Part shown: piece by piece, positions 5,143 through 7,670 of the stretch | Position numbering within the stretch: position 1 is the first letter of the stretch | Layout: the number at the start of each line of letters is the position of its first letter | Origin: Deltaproteobacteria bacterium | Lineage (GTDB): Bacteria; Desulfobacterota; Desulfobacteria; Desulfobacterales; JAFDFH01 | NCBI GenBank assembly: GCA_019309945.1 | Contig: JAFDFH010000141.1 | Coordinates: forward strand, 1-7,670 | DNA: 7,670 bases | Direction of reading: 5' to 3' | Translations under genes and position numbers: made by a program | Notes under the pieces: model-generated | What the model was told of the DNA's origin: nothing | The model's input: only the letters and a program-made list of their open reading frames with translations | The model's database searches: none

Positions 5143-6602
5143 ATCATCTTGATCGGAAGCTTAACCGTCCTTTTCATAATATTCACCAAACGGGAGCCTA
5201 TCGCGCCCGGGCTCAGTGGCAAAACCTGTGGATTTTTCAGGTGCCCTCGCACTGCCACCGGGATGACGATCAGGACACCTCCCACAATGTCTCTTAACAG
5301 CGGCACCTTGTTGACAAAGCGATCAACCGTCTTTAACGGAGCAACCAGAACCGTAAAATCTAATGTTTGGTCTTGCAAATCAAACTTACCCTCGGACGTT
5401 ACTTTCACGACCGTCCCATCCAGAACCATTTCATCTATGACCATCTGGCCGTTTTGGAGTGTCCCGTGCAATTTCCAAGAGTTATATTCAAACCCCGCAG
5501 AAGCCAGATCAGTAGATTTTCCTTTGAGGACTTGGGTAACTTTCGAAACAGCAAAGATTTTGGCCAATAGGTCAAGTCTGTGAATTCGTCCATTCTCGGC
5601 ATAAAAATCGAAATTACCCTGCAATGATTGAAGTAATTCATCGGCGCGACCCTGCCCGGCCACTTCCCCTTCAAAATTATAACGGCCCTGGACAAGCACA
5701 TCTTTTTGCAATAGACAGTTAAACGTTGAATTTAAATCCTGATTTTTAGAACTCGGCGTGAAATTGAGCTTGATTTCCCCAGGTGCTGCCTTTATCCACC
5801 CCGGAGTGTCAATCCCGCATAAATTTGCTTCGCTAACGGTGATATCCGCCCCCTTTTCACTAAAATTCATCTCAGCTTGCAAGGGAATCCAGGTGAAATC
5901 AGCATATTTAAATCGGTCTGTTTTGATTCTCAAAATCCCTTGCACGGGAGGAAGCTTCCATTGTTTGGATTGCCCGGCTCCTTTTGTTTTACCATTTTTT
6001 TTAAGCTTCTTTTCGATAGGATCCAAATCAAATTCATCCGCGGTGACCGCCATGTCGAGTAATATTGCCTCCGGTGAAAAATCCATGCTCCCTTTGACGT
6101 CCAGGTGGCTGTCGCCCCAGGTCAAGCCGGCCGATTCGATCAGGATATGCTTCTTTTGAGAATTTACAGAAATGTCATTTATTCTCAAACCCCATTCCAA
6201 CACCTCAGGCAAAAGGAGATCCTTGGCCTGCAACCGTCCCTGAAAGCTTGAACTTAAAGGCTGTTTCAGGGATATGCGGGCCTGCCAATCTCCTTTTAAC
6301 CATCCGGCCAGGAACTGATTTTGACGATAGAGTCGATCCAGGGTATTTTTCGTCAAATTGCCTTTAAAGGATGTATCAAATGCATCGTTTTTATACCTGA
6401 ACGTAATGGTTGCATTCGATTCGTTGTCTTGAATAAGAAGCGCTTTAATATGAACCTCATCTTTACTTAAAACCACATTCCCTGAAACTTGAGGGCCCTC
6501 TTTCAGGCCGATTTTTCCGGCTATCGTTGTTTGCCCGGAATTATCCCAGGTTAGATGGACTTTTGAAATCAAATGAGGAGGCAAAGTCAACACCTGGGGC
6601 AT
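5118..6602 (-). CDS. AsmA-like protein, C-terminal portion (frameshifted gene)
   Basis: This 494-residue frame encodes the C-terminal half of an AsmA-like/DUF3971 (YhdP-TamB superfamily) protein. Such large, beta-rich periplasmic proteins are inner-membrane anchored and are thought to bridge the envelope and carry phospholipid to the outer membrane. Seen: repeated short amphipathic beta-strand segments (such as NATITFRYKNDAFDTSFKG) and the AsmA-like C-terminal domain from about residue 330. That domain contains NGRIHRLDLLAKIF, a FDLQDQTLDFTVLVAPL block, VPLLRDIVGG (434-443) and a basic tail after IPVAVRGHLKNP. It lacks a signal anchor, as expected for a fragment. The ATG at 6602 has no Shine-Dalgarno. 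The frame is open back to 6632, overlapping the upstream AsmA fragment in another frame. It is therefore probably the downstream half of one gene broken by a one-base shift rather than a separate gene. Its start, and whether it is expressed, are uncertain. Confidence 0.8.
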   Translation of the reverse strand: MPQVLTLPPHLISKVHLTWDNSGQTTIAGKIGLKEGPQVSGNVVLSKDEVHIKALLIQDNESNATITFRYKNDAFDTSFKGNLTKNTLDRLYRQNQFLAGWLKGDWQARISLKQPLSSSFQGRLQAKDLLLPEVLEWGLRINDISVNSQKKHILIESAGLTWGDSHLDVKGSMDFSPEAILLDMAVTADEFDLDPIEKKLKKNGKTKGAGQSKQWKLPPVQGILRIKTDRFKYADFTWIPLQAEMNFSEKGADITVSEANLCGIDTPGWIKAAPGEIKLNFTPSSKNQDLNSTFNCLLQKDVLVQGRYNFEGEVAGQGRADELLQSLQGNFDFYAENGRIHRLDLLAKIFAVSKVTQVLKGKSTDLASAGFEYNSWKLHGTLQNGQMVIDEMVLDGTVVKVTSEGKFDLQDQTLDFTVLVAPLKTVDRFVNKVPLLRDIVGGVLIVIPVAVRGHLKNPQVLPLSPGAIGSRLVNIMKRTVKLPIKMIKPAQPEP

Positions 6603-6612
6603 CTTGAAAAAC

Positions 6613-7670
6613 TCAGCGATCCGCCGATCCCTTCAAAGACATATCGAGCATCTCGGCATCCGCTGCTTCAACTGAAAGCACTTGGGGGGTTGCCCTTAAT
6701 TTTGCCGCATTTGATCTCAACGGACCGGGAAGAAAAGTTGCATCTACCATTAGATTTTTTACTTCACCATCTACCTGGAAATGCCACTTCTGCGGTTCTA
6801 AAAGCGGACCCTCCAGCTTCAAGCCGGCTAACCGTAAAGCACCCTTTATGCTTTTAACTGTTTTTAACTTCCGCTGAAGACTTTCGGTCAAGGAGAACCA
6901 TGCATGCATATCATCCATCTGAATATCAGCTTTACCGGCCGAAATTTCCAGAAAAGGCTCCTTGCCCCAGTCCAGTTTTCCAGAAAATTTAGAAAAGCGC
7001 GATCCTCCCAGCTTACCGACCAAGTCTCTCAGGGCAATTTTGCTGCCTTCGTAAAAGAAGTGTCCCTGATCTATCTCCAGGGGATAGGGAAGAGGGCGAT
7101 ATTGGGCCGTCAACTGAAAATCCCTGACATCTACCCTGGCGTTAATCGAATTAAGACGTTCACCCAACACTAAATAGCCGGTAGCCGTTCCCTTTAGGTT
7201 GCTGATGCGGTCGATCGCTTTTTGAAACTGTCTATCTTTAATAATACGCTTAAGAATAGGGGGCACCTGGCTCAGGTCAGCTTGAAGTCCGATGCCCAGA
7301 TGAAAGAGCGCATCATCACCGGTCAGGCCTAATCGCAACACGCCTTCACGGCCTATTGTATTTCCCAGACGGGCTTCCAGTCCTTCGCCCTTCAATACGC
7401 TCCCGGCGATCATGACCCGGCCTTTAACTTGCGCCAAATTCAAATGCACTCCGGGGACCCATATTTCGCCTTTAATGAGATTACCTTGAAGGGTTATGTT
7501 GTCTAAGTTCCCTAAATTTTTAAATGAATCGGCACGCGTGGTTAACTGAACAGAAGAAACTTCACCTCCCTGAAAAATATCAAAGATAGTCTGAACAACG
7601 GTGTTATCACCGCCTAAGGCAAGCATCACCTCCCTGACCCCGTGAACATCTATCTCCTTTCCCAATACTT
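6613..7670 (-). CDS. AsmA-like protein, upstream portion (partial, frameshifted)
   Basis: The frame is open to the right edge of the window, so the N-terminus with its expected membrane anchor is not visible. A TTG at 7665 is not a credible start. About 352 codons are present, ending at TGA 6615-6613. Seen: alternating beta-strand sequence of the AsmA/DUF3971 type, for example LDNITLQGNLIKGEIWVPG, LNLAQVKGRVMIAGSVLKGEG, ISNLKGTATGYLVLGE and ALRDLVGKLGGSRFSKFSGKLDW. The sequence ends in DMSLKGSADR just before the stop. AsmA-like relatives continue from this strand into a segment ending near LPP and an L-W strand. Exactly that continuation (IAEFFKMPQVLTLPPHL...VHLTW) is found in another frame immediately downstream. 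Restoring the frame would give one protein of more than 840 residues. Role inferred: envelope lipid transport or outer-membrane homeostasis. Confidence 0.8.
   Translation of the reverse strand, partial: VLGKEIDVHGVREVMLALGGDNTVVQTIFDIFQGGEVSSVQLTTRADSFKNLGNLDNITLQGNLIKGEIWVPGVHLNLAQVKGRVMIAGSVLKGEGLEARLGNTIGREGVLRLGLTGDDALFHLGIGLQADLSQVPPILKRIIKDRQFQKAIDRISNLKGTATGYLVLGERLNSINARVDVRDFQLTAQYRPLPYPLEIDQGHFFYEGSKIALRDLVGKLGGSRFSKFSGKLDWGKEPFLEISAGKADIQMDDMHAWFSLTESLQRKLKTVKSIKGALRLAGLKLEGPLLEPQKWHFQVDGEVKNLMVDATFLPGPLRSNAAKLRATPQVLSVEAADAEMLDMSLKGSADR

Noticed and set aside
5758..6159. Plus-strand open frame opposite the AsmA-like gene
   Set aside because: It is antisense to a frame with clear AsmA-like sequence and shows no family motif or ribosome-binding site. 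Other antisense frames over rnc, the MBL-fold gene and the OsmC-like gene were rejected likewise.
6600..6635. Programmed +1 frameshift (prfB-like) at the AsmA split
   Set aside because: The stop context is CGC TGA G. A tRNA slipping from CGC to GCT would pair poorly, and the SD-like AAGGGA is too far (9 nt) from the slip codon compared with prfB. A mutation or sequence error is simpler.

Overview
The window looks like chromosomal DNA of a Gram-negative bacterium, most likely a sulfate-reducer-type deltaproteobacterium (Desulfobacterota, perhaps Desulfobacterales). This is inferred from a proteobacterial DksA, an AsmA-like envelope protein that presupposes an outer membrane, an RNase III gene followed by an Elp3-like radical SAM gene, and moderate GC with dispersed intergenic repeats. 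No rRNA, tRNA, CRISPR, transposase or phage gene is visible.

Plus strand, 1-3357: the 3' end of dksA (zinc-finger transcription factor), a PHP-domain phosphoesterase/5'-3' exonuclease of the YciV/RNase AM type, rnc (RNase III), an Elp3-like radical SAM protein without an acetyltransferase domain, and a 56-residue zinc-ribbon-like protein whose start overlaps the end of the radical SAM gene. The first three fit a theme of stable-RNA synthesis and processing: DksA tunes rRNA promoters, RNase III cuts pre-rRNA, and RNase AM trims rRNA 5' ends.

Plus strand, 3358-4491: an inverted repeat, a dispersed repeat copy, then a metallo-beta-lactamase-fold hydrolase of the MJ0301/COG1237 type with a strong Shine-Dalgarno and GTG start. 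It converges on an OsmC-family thiol peroxidase-like gene on the minus strand (4538-4939).

Minus strand, 5118-7670: a long AsmA-like (DUF3971/YhdP-type) protein, probably involved in lipid transport across the periplasm. It enters from beyond the right edge and is split by a frameshift near 6613-6632 into two adjacent reading frames.

The most unusual element is a 113-nt non-coding repeat present twice in the same orientation (1880-1992 and 3500-3612, 86/113 identical without gaps). It has two potential hairpins in which differences between the copies preserve base pairing, which suggests a structured element. Its right half carries a Shine-Dalgarno-like GAGG and an in-frame TTG, and this creates a spurious or real N-terminal extension on the radical SAM gene.
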